This document shows positions 34,665-43,908 of a stretch of 64,000 nt of DNA, in pieces (within the stretch, counting starts at the first letter, position 1; each line of letters begins with the position of its first letter). A model generated the notes under the pieces. It saw nothing but the letters and a program-made list of their open reading frames with translations, was not told the DNA's origin and made no database searches. The position numbers and the translations under genes are program-made. Source of the stretch: a bacterium (GTDB lineage Bacteria; Planctomycetota; JAFGQW01); assembly GCA_030426805.1 (NCBI GenBank), contig JAUHXU010000006.1, forward strand, positions 263,716 through 327,715, given 5' to 3'.

Positions 34665-36410
34665 GTGCGTTTGATCGGGACGATCCTCGTCATTCTGTCG
34701 TGTCTCGGCGCGACGAAACTCGGCAGTGCCGCGCCCGGCGGCGGCGGCAAGGAGCCGATCCGCGCGGACCTGACGAACGTCCGCGGCCTCAACTGGCTGC
34801 CGACGCGACCGGGCCTGCCGGTGTCCAATCCGATCGGGTCGTGGCGGGTCGCGGACAAGGCGCAGCAGCTTCGCGAGTTGACCGACATGGCGCGCCTCGG
34901 GGCGAACGTCGTTCGCGTTTGGGGCTCGATGGTCGTCTGGGAGGTCGAGGGGGCCGGGTATCTCACGAAGCTCGTCGATCTCTACGACGCGGCCGATCTG
35001 GCCGGCATGCGCGTGGAACTGATCTTGTTCGACGGGTTCGGGATCGAGCCCAGTCCGACGAACGCGTATGCGCAGACGGCGGGGTGGGTGAAGTACCCCG
35101 GCACGCAGAAGCTCGCGAGCAAGCCGTTCCTCGCGCAGGCGCGGGCCTACACGCGCGCGGTCGTGCTCGCGACCCGCAACCACCCGGCGCACTTCGGCTA
35201 CGACCTGTTCAACGAGCCGCCGGGGAGCGGCCACGCGATCAAGACGTTCATCCCCGCGATCGCGCAGACGATCTACGCGATCGATCCGGCGGCCGAGACG
35301 ACGGTCGGGCACGCGGTCGCGCAGGACGTCGGATTGACCGAGCCGTTCGTCAAACACGTGAGCTTCCACCCCTACGGACAGTTCCGCAAGAACGTGCTGT
35401 TCGGCGCGAAGACCGCGAGGAGCCTCGCGAAGGGCAAGCCGGTCGTGATCAACGAGATCGGCTACGAAGGGGTCGGCCAGTCCTACCTCGACACGCTCGC
35501 CTACGTGTCGGTCGTGCCGAAGGGCATGGGCTTCATGATCTTCGACGGGATCGTGACGAGCCACCAGTTCGGCAGCGGGACCGGGTTCATCGGGCCGATC
35601 AGCGGCAAGGTCCGTTCGCGGCCGGCCGCGGAGGCGTTCCAGCGGGTCGCGCGCAACCAGGGCATCCCGACGCCCCACGCGTTCGCCGAGTGGACGACGG
35701 CGGATCCCGACTACTTGCCGTTCGGGCCCGTGCCCCGCGGCTGGGATCACGCGGAGGTCGTCACGGAATTGGTTACGTGGCGCCCCGGTCAGGCGCGCCT
35801 CGCGGATTGGCCGCGCTACAACGTGACGCTCGCGTGGATGTGGGTGAGCTTCGGCTACCTGCAAGAGGTGCAGCCGGCCGAGTTGACGGCGTTCTATGCG
35901 GCGATGACGACCGCACGCCGCGCGCACGCGCACGGCGCGCAGAAACTGTTCGCGTCGGCGATGGACCGCGTCGTCGCGATGACCGCGCCGATCATCGAAC
36001 AGCGCTCGTCGGATTCGCTCGTCGTCAATCGCTACGGGGCCGCGTCGAGCTTCCCGACGAACCAGGTCCCGATGCGGCTCACCGCGATCGAGCTGCGCGA
36101 CCATCGCGTCGTCCGACTCGTCGGGCGCGACGCGCCGCCGAACACGACGGTGCACGTCGCGTTCGGTCTGCGGGCCGGTGCCGCGATGTTGCCGGTGCGC
36201 GGCGGGCACGCGCAGCTCCACGTCGATGCGCTGTTTCACGTGATCGTCGCGCAGGCCGATGCCAACGGCGACTTCTCGGTGCTCGTCCCGGTCGAACTGC
36301 GCGCCGGCATCAAATACCCGGTCTTCGCGCAGGCGATCGCTTTCCCCGGATCCTCGGGCTTCAGCGCGTCCAACGGCGTCCATCTCGACTTCGACCCGAC
36401 CGTCTTCTGA
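34665..36410 (+). CDS. Exported GH5-like glycoside hydrolase
   Basis: Predicted secreted TIM-barrel hydrolase of 581 residues. Start GTG 34665 follows AAAGGA, and MRLIGTILVILSCLGATKLG is a signal peptide. Residues 35-350 look like a GH5/cellulase-superfamily barrel: LTDMARLGANVVRVWGSMVV (strand 2), then the acid/base Glu184 in YDLFNEPPG and nucleophile Glu264 in VVINEIGYEG, each at a strand end as in clan A. HVSFHPYGQF (231-240) fits the conserved His-Tyr position. The last 130 residues are beta-rich and may be an accessory domain. Likely substrate: a beta-linked glycan; which one cannot be told. It stands between purK and the ATP-grasp gene. Confidence 0.72.
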   Translation: MRLIGTILVILSCLGATKLGSAAPGGGGKEPIRADLTNVRGLNWLPTRPGLPVSNPIGSWRVADKAQQLRELTDMARLGANVVRVWGSMVVWEVEGAGYLTKLVDLYDAADLAGMRVELILFDGFGIEPSPTNAYAQTAGWVKYPGTQKLASKPFLAQARAYTRAVVLATRNHPAHFGYDLFNEPPGSGHAIKTFIPAIAQTIYAIDPAAETTVGHAVAQDVGLTEPFVKHVSFHPYGQFRKNVLFGAKTARSLAKGKPVVINEIGYEGVGQSYLDTLAYVSVVPKGMGFMIFDGIVTSHQFGSGTGFIGPISGKVRSRPAAEAFQRVARNQGIPTPHAFAEWTTADPDYLPFGPVPRGWDHAEVVTELVTWRPGQARLADWPRYNVTLAWMWVSFGYLQEVQPAELTAFYAAMTTARRAHAHGAQKLFASAMDRVVAMTAPIIEQRSSDSLVVNRYGAASSFPTNQVPMRLTAIELRDHRVVRLVGRDAPPNTTVHVAFGLRAGAAMLPVRGGHAQLHVDALFHVIVAQADANGDFSVLVPVELRAGIKYPVFAQAIAFPGSSGFSASNGVHLDFDPTVF

Positions 36411-36521
36411 CGTCGCGGAGCCGCCCGGCTCGGTTTGGGGTCGCGCGATCGGTCCCGGTCGTCGAGAATCTCCCGGTGGCGAGGGCGAACCCGATTGCCG
36501 TCTGCCGGAAGGAGCGTCGTC

Positions 36522-37739
36522 ATGAGACGAGTCGTCGTGACCGGGGCCCGGACCTACTTCTCGCTGCCGGTGATCCGTGCGCTGGGACGCCGCGGCGTTG
36601 CCGTGACCGCGGCCGATTGGGATCGCCACGCGCTCGGGTTCTACTCGCGCTTCACCCGGCGGCGTTGGATCGTGCCGCGGGTCGCGGACGCACCGGAGGC
36701 GTTCGTCGACGACCTCGCGCGGCGGCTGCGCGCGCGGCCGCACGAAGCGCTGATCCCGCTCTACGAGGAAGCGCTCGCGATCGCGCGCTATCGGGATCGG
36801 CTGCCCGCGTCGCTGCGGATCGCGTTACCCGACTACGCGACGATGATCCGCCTCCACGACAAGCGTGGCCTCGCCGCATTCGCGCACGAGGCAGGCGTCG
36901 CGACGCCGGTCACGCGCGCCGTCCCGCGGGGCGCGACGCCCGACGTCGACGACCTCGGCATCCCGCTCATCGTCAAGGCGCCGCAGGCGAGTTCCGCGCG
37001 CGGGGTCGTCAAGGTCGCGTCGCGTGCGGCGCTCGACGGCTCGATCGCCACGATGCGACGGGAGCACGCGTTGCCGGACGACGTGCCGGTGCTCGTGCAG
37101 CAAGCGATCGACGGTGACCAGCTCTGCGCGATCGCGTTCGCGTGGCACGGTCGCCCGAAGGGGGTGTTGCTCTACCGCAACGTCGTCGAGTACCCGGAGG
37201 CGGGCGGGGCGGGGATCGTCCGCATCGGTCTTCGGGATCGGCGCGTGGAGCGCGACGTCGAGCGCATGCTCGAGGCGTCGGCGTGGCACGGGATCGCCGG
37301 CTTCGACTTCATGGTCGAGCGCGACACCGGTCGGCACTACCTGATCGACGCGAACCCGCGCTACACGCCTGCGACACTGCTCGCGCTGCGCAGCCGATTC
37401 GACCTGCTGTCGATGGCGCTCGCGGCGGAAGAGCCGGCCGCTGCCGATCCGCGGCCCGGCTTGCGGACCCGGTTCGACCCGCTCGTCGCCCTGCACGTCG
37501 CGCGGTCGTTCGTGCCGCAGCCGCGGTATTGCGAGCGGGTGCGCGCCGCGCTCGGATTCCTGCGCCGGCGGCCGGAGTCGCGGTCGGACATCTTCGACCC
37601 CGACGATTGGTGCGCGCTGCGGGGATTGATCCCGAATGCGGTCGACGCGATCCGGGCGTGCGCGCGGGGGCGTTCGGCCCTCGACGTCGTCGAGGGCTCG
37701 AACTACTGCGACTACCGCACGCCGATCGACGTGCAGTAG
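36522..37739 (+). CDS. ATP-grasp ligase of unknown substrate
   Basis: Cytoplasmic ATP-grasp family protein of 405 residues. ATG 36522 follows GGAAGGAG. The N-terminal domain starts VVVTGARTYFSLPVIRALGR. The grasp core has IVKAPQASSARGVVKV (nucleotide-binding strand and loop), VLVQQAIDGDQLCAIAFA, and FDFMVERDTGRHYLIDANPR, which carries the Mg-binding Asp/Asn pair. The order resembles carbamoyl-phosphate-synthase-like or carboxylate-amine ligases that join an acid to an amine. The C-terminal 90 residues are unusual, Arg-rich and end SNYCDYRTPIDV. No amino-acid or peptide pathway genes flank it, so the product is open. Confidence 0.78.
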   Translation: MRRVVVTGARTYFSLPVIRALGRRGVAVTAADWDRHALGFYSRFTRRRWIVPRVADAPEAFVDDLARRLRARPHEALIPLYEEALAIARYRDRLPASLRIALPDYATMIRLHDKRGLAAFAHEAGVATPVTRAVPRGATPDVDDLGIPLIVKAPQASSARGVVKVASRAALDGSIATMRREHALPDDVPVLVQQAIDGDQLCAIAFAWHGRPKGVLLYRNVVEYPEAGGAGIVRIGLRDRRVERDVERMLEASAWHGIAGFDFMVERDTGRHYLIDANPRYTPATLLALRSRFDLLSMALAAEEPAAADPRPGLRTRFDPLVALHVARSFVPQPRYCERVRAALGFLRRRPESRSDIFDPDDWCALRGLIPNAVDAIRACARGRSALDVVEGSNYCDYRTPIDVQ

Positions 37740-37752
37740 TCGCGGCGGGCGA

Positions 37753-38778
37753 TCAGCCCTTCACGCGGGTCATCTTGCCTTCCCACGACACGTGGGCGGC
37801 GCCCTTCGGGCCCATGCTGTGCTCGACCATCGTCAGCGAGTCGCCGTGCTCTTCGATCACGAGGCGACCGACGACCGGCTTGCCCATGAACATGTCGTTC
37901 ATCATCCAGACGGTCCGACCTTCGCCGGCTTCGTAGCCGGTGGAGCCGTGATACATGCCCATGCTGTTCACGCCGACCCAGCGGTAGGCCTGGTGCTCGT
38001 CGCTCCAGAAGCCGTACGCGTATCCTTCGACCGGCGTCGGCATGCCCTCCATCGTCGACTTGCCGCGGGAGTAGATCACGTGGCCACCGAACGCGGGAAC
38101 GACCGTGCTCGAGCCGGACATCTTCGTCCACGTCTCGGTCTCGGTGTTCATCCACCGGCCTTCGGACGTCCACGAGCCCGTGAAGGGCTTCATGCGCTTC
38201 ATGTGCGGGCTCGGGGGAGCGGCCGCATCGGCCTTGAACGTGTCGGCGTCGAAGCCGTCGCCGCCGCGGGTGATCGTGCCCTCGACGTGCACGAACGGCT
38301 TGTCGCCGTTGAGGGACTGCGTGCCGACGAAGCTGATCTTGTTCTCGCCGACCTCGGTCACCCAACGATCGGACTCGACGCCCTGGAAGCCGCGCTTCGT
38401 GTGGCTCGAGATCATGCGCTTGCCGTCGACCCAGAAGACCGTCGACTCGCCGGCCGAGCCGAGGTTGGACACGTTGATCGCGAAGTGACGCTTGCGGTTC
38501 GCGTCCCAGCCGTAGATCGAGCGCATCACGAGCGTGCCGAAGCCCTCGACCTCGATCTTCGTGTCGTCCTGGATGTAGTGGCCACCCAGGATCTTCTTCA
38601 TCGTGCTCTTCGACGTCCACTTCATCGGGACGCCAGGCGCGGAGTTGCCGCCGCCGCTGCCCTCCCAGTTGCCGAGCATCGGCTCGTAGACCTTGAGTTG
38701 CTTCGCCGGCGGGCCCATCTGGGCCACCGCCGCGCCGCCGATCGTCAGGGCGAGTGCGAGAGCGATCAGTCGTTTCAT
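37753..38778 (-). CDS. Exported protein with two DUF1579-like domains
   Basis: Exported protein of 341 residues. ATG at 38778 follows GAGGAGA and starts a signal peptide (MKRLIALALALTIGGAAVAQ); the longer frame upstream is not coding. Two halves of about 150 residues each start with related segments (YEPMLGNWEGSGGG near 33; MKPFTGSWTSEGRW near 195) and share WDANRKRHFAINVSNLG-like and SDEHQAYRWVGVNSMG-like strands. These are typical of DUF1579, a lipocalin-like beta-barrel family. The tandem arrangement is longer than the usual single-domain form of about 170-190 residues. Function is unknown; small hydrophobic ligand binding is plausible. It is convergent with the ATP-grasp gene. Confidence 0.8.
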   Translation of the reverse strand: MKRLIALALALTIGGAAVAQMGPPAKQLKVYEPMLGNWEGSGGGNSAPGVPMKWTSKSTMKKILGGHYIQDDTKIEVEGFGTLVMRSIYGWDANRKRHFAINVSNLGSAGESTVFWVDGKRMISSHTKRGFQGVESDRWVTEVGENKISFVGTQSLNGDKPFVHVEGTITRGGDGFDADTFKADAAAPPSPHMKRMKPFTGSWTSEGRWMNTETETWTKMSGSSTVVPAFGGHVIYSRGKSTMEGMPTPVEGYAYGFWSDEHQAYRWVGVNSMGMYHGSTGYEAGEGRTVWMMNDMFMGKPVVGRLVIEEHGDSLTMVEHSMGPKGAAHVSWEGKMTRVKG

Positions 38779-38945
38779 CGGGGTCTCCTCATCCGGAAGA
38801 AAACGGGATTGTTCGTCTGAACCATTGCGCGTTCTGCCGCGGATGGCCGGAACGAATTCGGATCTCATCCGCAGAATATGTCACAAACGGGCGTCGACTT
38901 CCTCTCGAAGCCGCGAGACCGAGATCCCCGAGAGAAGGAAGCCCG

Positions 38946-40595
38946 ATGAAAGCCAAGGCCAGCTCGATACTTATGGTTCTCGCGGCCATTGCCCTCGCCG
39001 CGCCCGTCGCCGCGCAGACCCTCGTCAAGGACATCAACCCGTCCGGGAGCGCCGGCTTCGCCACCGGCAACCCGATGGCGACCGTCGGCGGCAAGGTCTA
39101 CTTCCCCGCGCACGACGGAGCGGGCGTCGATCTCTGGGTGTCGGACGGGAGCGCGACCGGCACGACGAAGGTGCCGCTGCCGGCCGGCATGTCGTTCGGC
39201 GGCGCGCTCGCGGCGCTCGGCGGGCGTCTGATCTTCAGCGGCTTCACGACGGCACTCGGGACCGAGCTCTACTCGACCGACGGCACCGCGGCGGGCACGA
39301 TCCTGTTGAAAGACATCTACACGGGCCCGTCGTCGAGCAGCCCGACGTCGTTCGGGCGCGTCGGGTCGCTGCTCTACTTCACCGCGCGCGACACGGGACC
39401 GAACTACGAACTCTATCGCACCGACGGCACGCCCGGGGGGACGTGGCTCGTCAAGGACATCCACCCGACGTCGGGCTCGTCGCCGCACTTCATCACGCCG
39501 ATCGCCGGCGGGCCGACGTTCGTCTTCGGCGCGACCGCGGGTGCGATCCTCGGCGGCCGCGAACTCTACGTCAGCGACGGTACGACGGCCGGCACGAAGC
39601 TGCTGAAGGACATCAACCCGGGGACGTCCCCGAGCGAGCCCGCATGGATGACGGCGCTCGACGGCAAGGTCTACTTCAACGCGACCGACGGTGTGACCGG
39701 CTTCGAGTTGTGGGAGACGGACGGAACCGTCGCCGGCACGAAGCGCGTGACCGACCACTTCACCGGCCTCGGTCCGCGGTCGATCGCGGCGAGTGCCGGC
39801 AAGGTCTGGTTCGAGGCCGAGACGAAGGCGTCGCCGACGAGCGGCAACGAGTTGTGGTCCTACCATCCGGCCAGCAGCACCGTCGCGCTCGCCGCCGACC
39901 TCGGCGCCGGTGCGAACGGCAGCTTCCCGAACCACCTCACGCCGGTCGGCTCGCGAACGCTCTACTTCTCGGCGCACGGTCCGTTCGGCGTCGAGCTCTA
40001 CGCGCACGACACGGTCGGCGGCACGACCGCGCTCGTGAAGGACATCTGGGTCGGCTCGACGTCCGGCAATCCGCGAGCGACGACGAGTCGGGGCCGGTCG
40101 GGCGCGCCCGACTATCGCTTCGCGGCGACGACGAGCGGCAAGGTGTTCTTCTTCGCCGACGACTCGACGCGCGCATCGGAGCTGCACGTGATGGGGCACG
40201 GCGCGACCGCGACCGTCGTCGGTGTGGGGTGCGGGGCGGCGGGACGTCGTCCGACGCTCGCCGCGACCGACCCGAAGCTCGGCACGACGATGACGATCAG
40301 CGGCACCAACGCCTACACGGGCGGCAGCGCGTGGGGCTTCGTGTTGATCGGCTTCCCGCTCGCCAACGGCATCCCGTTCGGCGGTGGCTGCGAGCTGTGG
40401 ATCGACCTGACGAAGCCGGGCTTCTACGCGGCGACGTTCCCCGTCACGACCAGCACGTGGAGCACGACGTTTCCGGTGCCGGGTGCGATCGCGCTCGAAG
40501 GCGTCTCGTTCGCGATCCAGGCCTACTTCGGGCCGACCGATGCACCTGCCGCGTATGACGTCACGAACGCGGTGATCGCGACCGTCGGAACGTAA
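38946..40595 (+). CDS. Secreted repeat protein with ELWxxDGTxxGT repeats and C-terminal module
   Basis: Exported protein of 549 residues. ATG 38946 follows AAGGAAG and starts a signal (MKAKASSILMVLAAIALAAP, cleavage after AAQ). From about 25 to 420 it is built from repeats of 45-55 residues, each with a strand ending in a Ser/Thr-Asp-Gly turn: DLWVSDGSATGTTKV, ELYSTDGTAAGTILLKDI, ELYRTDGTPGGTWLVKDI, ELYVSDGTTAGTKLLKDI, ELWETDGTVAGTKRV. At least six copies make a likely beta-propeller. Residues about 430-549 are a variant of the shared C-terminal module (PKLGTTMTISGTNAYTGG, VPGAIALEGVSFAIQAYF). No enzymatic residues are visible. It is divergent from the DUF1579 gene. Confidence 0.82.
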   Translation: MKAKASSILMVLAAIALAAPVAAQTLVKDINPSGSAGFATGNPMATVGGKVYFPAHDGAGVDLWVSDGSATGTTKVPLPAGMSFGGALAALGGRLIFSGFTTALGTELYSTDGTAAGTILLKDIYTGPSSSSPTSFGRVGSLLYFTARDTGPNYELYRTDGTPGGTWLVKDIHPTSGSSPHFITPIAGGPTFVFGATAGAILGGRELYVSDGTTAGTKLLKDINPGTSPSEPAWMTALDGKVYFNATDGVTGFELWETDGTVAGTKRVTDHFTGLGPRSIAASAGKVWFEAETKASPTSGNELWSYHPASSTVALAADLGAGANGSFPNHLTPVGSRTLYFSAHGPFGVELYAHDTVGGTTALVKDIWVGSTSGNPRATTSRGRSGAPDYRFAATTSGKVFFFADDSTRASELHVMGHGATATVVGVGCGAAGRRPTLAATDPKLGTTMTISGTNAYTGGSAWGFVLIGFPLANGIPFGGGCELWIDLTKPGFYAATFPVTTSTWSTTFPVPGAIALEGVSFAIQAYFGPTDAPAAYDVTNAVIATVGT

Positions 40596-40598
40596 GGC

Positions 40599-41807
40599 TC
40601 AGCGAGACCGGTCGAGGCGGTCGAACACCGCCTCGGCGATCTTCGATTCCGCAGCGACCGCGGCCTTCAGTCCGGCGCCGAACGCCGCGACGAGGCCGGC
40701 CGCTTCCGGCGACGCGCTCACCTCGACGACGTCGCGGTCGAGGTGCATCGCGAACGACAGCGGCAGATCGCGCGCGCGCCGTTCGATGTAGGCGACCACC
40801 GGCTTCGCGAGCACGCGCTTCGTCAGGCTCAAGTCGGCGGGTACGGTGATCGAGACGTCGCGGAACACCGCGTCCGCGCGCAACTCGAGCGCCGCGCCGT
40901 CCGCCGTACCCCCGGCGACGTCGATCGTCGCCGTGCCGCCGTCGAGCCAGCCGAGTGGCCCCGGCAGGTAAGGCGCGACGAGCGCGATCGGCAGTGCGTC
41001 GACGAACCAGCGGCTCGCCGCCAGCGCGTCCGAGCGGCGCGCGATCGACAGCCGCCGCCCGTCGATCCGACCGTCGACGTCGGCGCGGAAGAGCACGTCG
41101 AAGAGCGCGGTGCGGCTGCGGAACGGCTCGGCGACGAACCGGTCGAGTTCCACGCGCGCGGTGACGGGCCGTTCGCGCGTCTGATCGTCCACGCGTACGT
41201 CGACGGCGGTCGCCTCGAGCCGGTCGACCGCGAACGCCCGGCGCGGGCGCGTCCGGTCGGCGACGCCGGTGCGCACGAACAGCCCCGATACCCCGTGCGC
41301 GGTGATCGACTCGATCCGCACCTGCAGCCACAGGAGCGCGAGCGCCCGGACGTCGACCTCGACGCGATCGGCCGAGAGGACGAAGTCGCTCTGTGGGTGT
41401 CCGTTGCGCAGCGCGCGCACGTCGCGCATCGATGCCCGGAGGGTCCACAGCGAGCCGTCGACCGAGCCGACCTCGATCCCGATCCCGGCCCGCCCGGCGA
41501 CGCGCGTGATCACGCTGCGCGCGACCGGCTCGAAGAAGAACGCGTCGAGCACCGCGACCACGACGACGCCGATGAGCGCGACGACCAGCGCGACCCGGAG
41601 CGCGGTGCGCGCCCAGCCCGGCACCCGTGGAGGCGGTGCGGCCTCGCCCCGTCGGGTCGCGCGTCTTCGGCGCCGCCAGCCGATCAGCTCGATCGTGGCC
41701 GCGACCAGGAACACGAGCCCCTCGAAGATCGCGAGGATCGTCGGCAGCAGGAGGGCGGCGGCCAGCTCGCCCAGCAGCAGCAGCAGGGCTTCCATCGCGA
41801 CGATCAT
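40599..41807 (-). CDS. AsmA/DUF748-like membrane-anchored protein
   Basis: Envelope protein of 402 residues. The N-terminus has two hydrophobic segments (about residues 6-40 and 68-92). The rest is beta-rich, with alternating strands rich in Val/Asp/Arg: GIEVGSVDGSLWTLRASMRD, LSADRVEVDVRALALL, RIESITAHGVSGLFVRTG. This pattern resembles AsmA-like or TamB-type beta-helical groove proteins that shuttle lipids across the envelope. The assignment is by pattern only. ATG at 41807 or 41795 can start it, as neither has a clear ribosome binding site; 41807 is used. It is divergent from the GT-C gene at 41881 with 73 bases between. Confidence 0.6.
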   Translation of the reverse strand: MIVAMEALLLLLGELAAALLLPTILAIFEGLVFLVAATIELIGWRRRRRATRRGEAAPPPRVPGWARTALRVALVVALIGVVVVAVLDAFFFEPVARSVITRVAGRAGIGIEVGSVDGSLWTLRASMRDVRALRNGHPQSDFVLSADRVEVDVRALALLWLQVRIESITAHGVSGLFVRTGVADRTRPRRAFAVDRLEATAVDVRVDDQTRERPVTARVELDRFVAEPFRSRTALFDVLFRADVDGRIDGRRLSIARRSDALAASRWFVDALPIALVAPYLPGPLGWLDGGTATIDVAGGTADGAALELRADAVFRDVSITVPADLSLTKRVLAKPVVAYIERRARDLPLSFAMHLDRDVVEVSASPEAAGLVAAFGAGLKAAVAAESKIAEAVFDRLDRSR

Positions 41808-41880
41808 CGTCGAGGTTCCCGCGAAGTCAACCGCAGGGGCGCTTGCCGCCCGCGCCCGGCACCGGTATCGTCGGTCGGTC

Positions 41881-43908
41881 ATGCTGCGCGCGTTGTGGTT
41901 CGTGCCGTGGATCGGCGTTCTGGTCGTGCTCGTCGTCGAGATGCGGTTTCTCTGCGACGACGCGTTCATCGCGTTTCGATACGCGCGCAACTGGATCGAG
42001 GGCCACGGTCTCGTGTTCAACGTGGGCGAGGCCGTCGAGGGTTACTCGTCGCTCGCGTGGGTGCTCGAGGTCGGCGCGCTGTGGGCGTGGCTCGGGATCC
42101 GCCCCGAGGTCGGTGCGCACGTGCTGTCGATCGGATGGACCGTCGCGACGATCGCCGCCGTGGCGTGGGTCGCGTCGCGTTCGACCGCGGCGCGCGTCAC
42201 CGCCGCGTGGGTGGCGGTGGGCTTGCTCGCGACGAGCGCGACGTTCGCGGCGTGGTCGACCGGCGGGCTCGAGACGCGACAGTTCACCGCGCTCGTGTTC
42301 GCGGGCGTCTGGGCGTTCGGCACCGCCGGTGTACGTCCCGGTCGGCTCGCGCTCGGGAGCGCGCTGCTCGGGGCGGCCGCGCTGACGCGACCGGAGGCGC
42401 TGCTCGTCTTCGGCATCTGCGCCGGCGTGTGGGCGACCCGTGCGTTCGTCCTCCACGAGCTGGACGCGCGCCGACTCGCCGCGGCGCTCGGCCCGTTCGC
42501 GCTGCTCGTCGGGGCGCAGCTCGTGTTTCGCCAGGCGACTTACGGCGAGTGGCTCCCGAACACCTACTACGCGAAGAGCGTGCGGCCGTGGTGGGAGGCG
42601 GGCACGCGCTTCGTCGCGCGCGGTGTGCTCGAGACCGGCGCGTGGCTGCTCGTGCCGCTCGCGGTCGTCGCGGCGATCGTCCGGTTCGGCACGCCACGCG
42701 GCCGCGTCCACGCGACGGCGCTCGCGTGCATCGGTGCCCACGCGCTGTGGGTCGCGCGCCTCGGCGGCGACGTCTTCGCGTTCCGCTTCTTCGACTTCTA
42801 CTGGCCCCTGCTCGCGGTGGCGGTCGCCGACGCGCTCGTGTGGATCGGCCGCCGTCCGGCGATCGTCGCGGCGCTCGGCGTCGTCGTGATCGTCCACGCG
42901 AACGCGCTGCAAGGCACGCTCGAGTGGCTCGTGCGCGACCGCGCGACCGGTGCCGAGACGGCTCGCCTGTGCCCGACCGTCACCGACGAGAACGCCCCGT
43001 GGCTGCGATGGCTCGTCGGCATGCGGACGATCGCGCCGATCGCCGACCGGTTGCGGCGCGAGAACGTCGAGCGGCTCGTCGGGCTGACCGTGCGCGAACA
43101 CATCGTGTTCGGGCGCGAGCGGGAGGCGCGGTGGGGGCCGTACGAGCGAGCGCGGCGCGGCGTGATCCCGCGCGACGCCGTGGCCGCGACGAACGCCGCC
43201 GGCGCGATGCCGTTTTACCTCGCCGACCTGACCGTGGTCGACAAGCTCGGGTTGTGCGATCACACGATCGCGCGCAATCCGGTGGAGGCGCCCAACGCGG
43301 CGCGACTGCTCGCGCACGATCGTCGGCCGCCGCCGGGCTACCTCGCCGCGCGCGGGGTCAACATCGACCCGTGCCCGCCGGTCGCGACGGAGGCCAGGGC
43401 GCTCGGGCTCGCCCCGTACGCGATCCCGCTCGGTCCCGACCTGTGGATGCCGTTTCGCTCGACCGACGCGGCGTGGGTCGAGCGCGCGTTCGCGGCACAC
43501 GGCCTCGTGCGCCGGGCGCCCCCGGCGGTCGTCGATGCGACCGACGGCATCCGGGTCGACGGCGGCGTGATCACGATCGAGTGGTCACGCCCGGACGACG
43601 TGGGCGCGACCTACACGGTCGTCGCGTCGCTGGGCGCCGGTCCGACGACGATCGACGGCGTCGTCGTACCGCTCGCCGCCGATGCGGTGTCGCTCGCCTC
43701 GACCGACGGCTGGCTGTCGGCCGCGTGCCGGGATGCGCGTGGCGTCGTCCCCGCGGACGGCCGCATCCGCGCGTCGATCGTGTTGCCGCGCGAGCCGCTG
43801 CCCGATCGCCTCCGCATCCACGTCGCCGCGCTGATCTCGCGCGACGGTCGGCTCGTGGATGCGGTCGGCGACCGCGCGTTCACCCTCCGGCCGGCTCAGG
43901 CGCGCTGA
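41881..43908 (+). CDS. GT-C family membrane glycosyltransferase (AftB/ArnT-like)
   Basis: Polytopic membrane protein of 675 residues. After the first transmembrane helix comes the loop FLCDDAFIAFRYARNWIEGH (residues 23-42) followed by GLVFNVGEAVEGYSSLAWV. This is the Asp-Asp catalytic-loop signature of GT-C transferases related to AftB and ArnT that use polyprenyl-phosphate sugars on the outer face of the membrane. About ten hydrophobic segments span residues 5-345. The last 300 residues form a soluble extracytoplasmic part, ending near residue 565 in a beta-rich tail (ITIEWSRPDDVGATYTVVAS) that resembles the shared C-terminal module. Target could be a cell-surface glycan or glycoprotein. Its 3' end overlaps the convergent dioxygenase gene by 13 bases. 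Confidence 0.75.
   Translation: MLRALWFVPWIGVLVVLVVEMRFLCDDAFIAFRYARNWIEGHGLVFNVGEAVEGYSSLAWVLEVGALWAWLGIRPEVGAHVLSIGWTVATIAAVAWVASRSTAARVTAAWVAVGLLATSATFAAWSTGGLETRQFTALVFAGVWAFGTAGVRPGRLALGSALLGAAALTRPEALLVFGICAGVWATRAFVLHELDARRLAAALGPFALLVGAQLVFRQATYGEWLPNTYYAKSVRPWWEAGTRFVARGVLETGAWLLVPLAVVAAIVRFGTPRGRVHATALACIGAHALWVARLGGDVFAFRFFDFYWPLLAVAVADALVWIGRRPAIVAALGVVVIVHANALQGTLEWLVRDRATGAETARLCPTVTDENAPWLRWLVGMRTIAPIADRLRRENVERLVGLTVREHIVFGREREARWGPYERARRGVIPRDAVAATNAAGAMPFYLADLTVVDKLGLCDHTIARNPVEAPNAARLLAHDRRPPPGYLAARGVNIDPCPPVATEARALGLAPYAIPLGPDLWMPFRSTDAAWVERAFAAHGLVRRAPPAVVDATDGIRVDGGVITIEWSRPDDVGATYTVVASLGAGPTTIDGVVVPLAADAVSLASTDGWLSAACRDARGVVPADGRIRASIVLPREPLPDRLRIHVAALISRDGRLVDAVGDRAFTLRPAQAR

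Noticed and set aside
34700..37117. An 805-codon plus-strand open frame
   Set aside because: It is a frame-shifted shadow of the GH5-like and ATP-grasp genes, both of which have ribosome binding sites and motifs.
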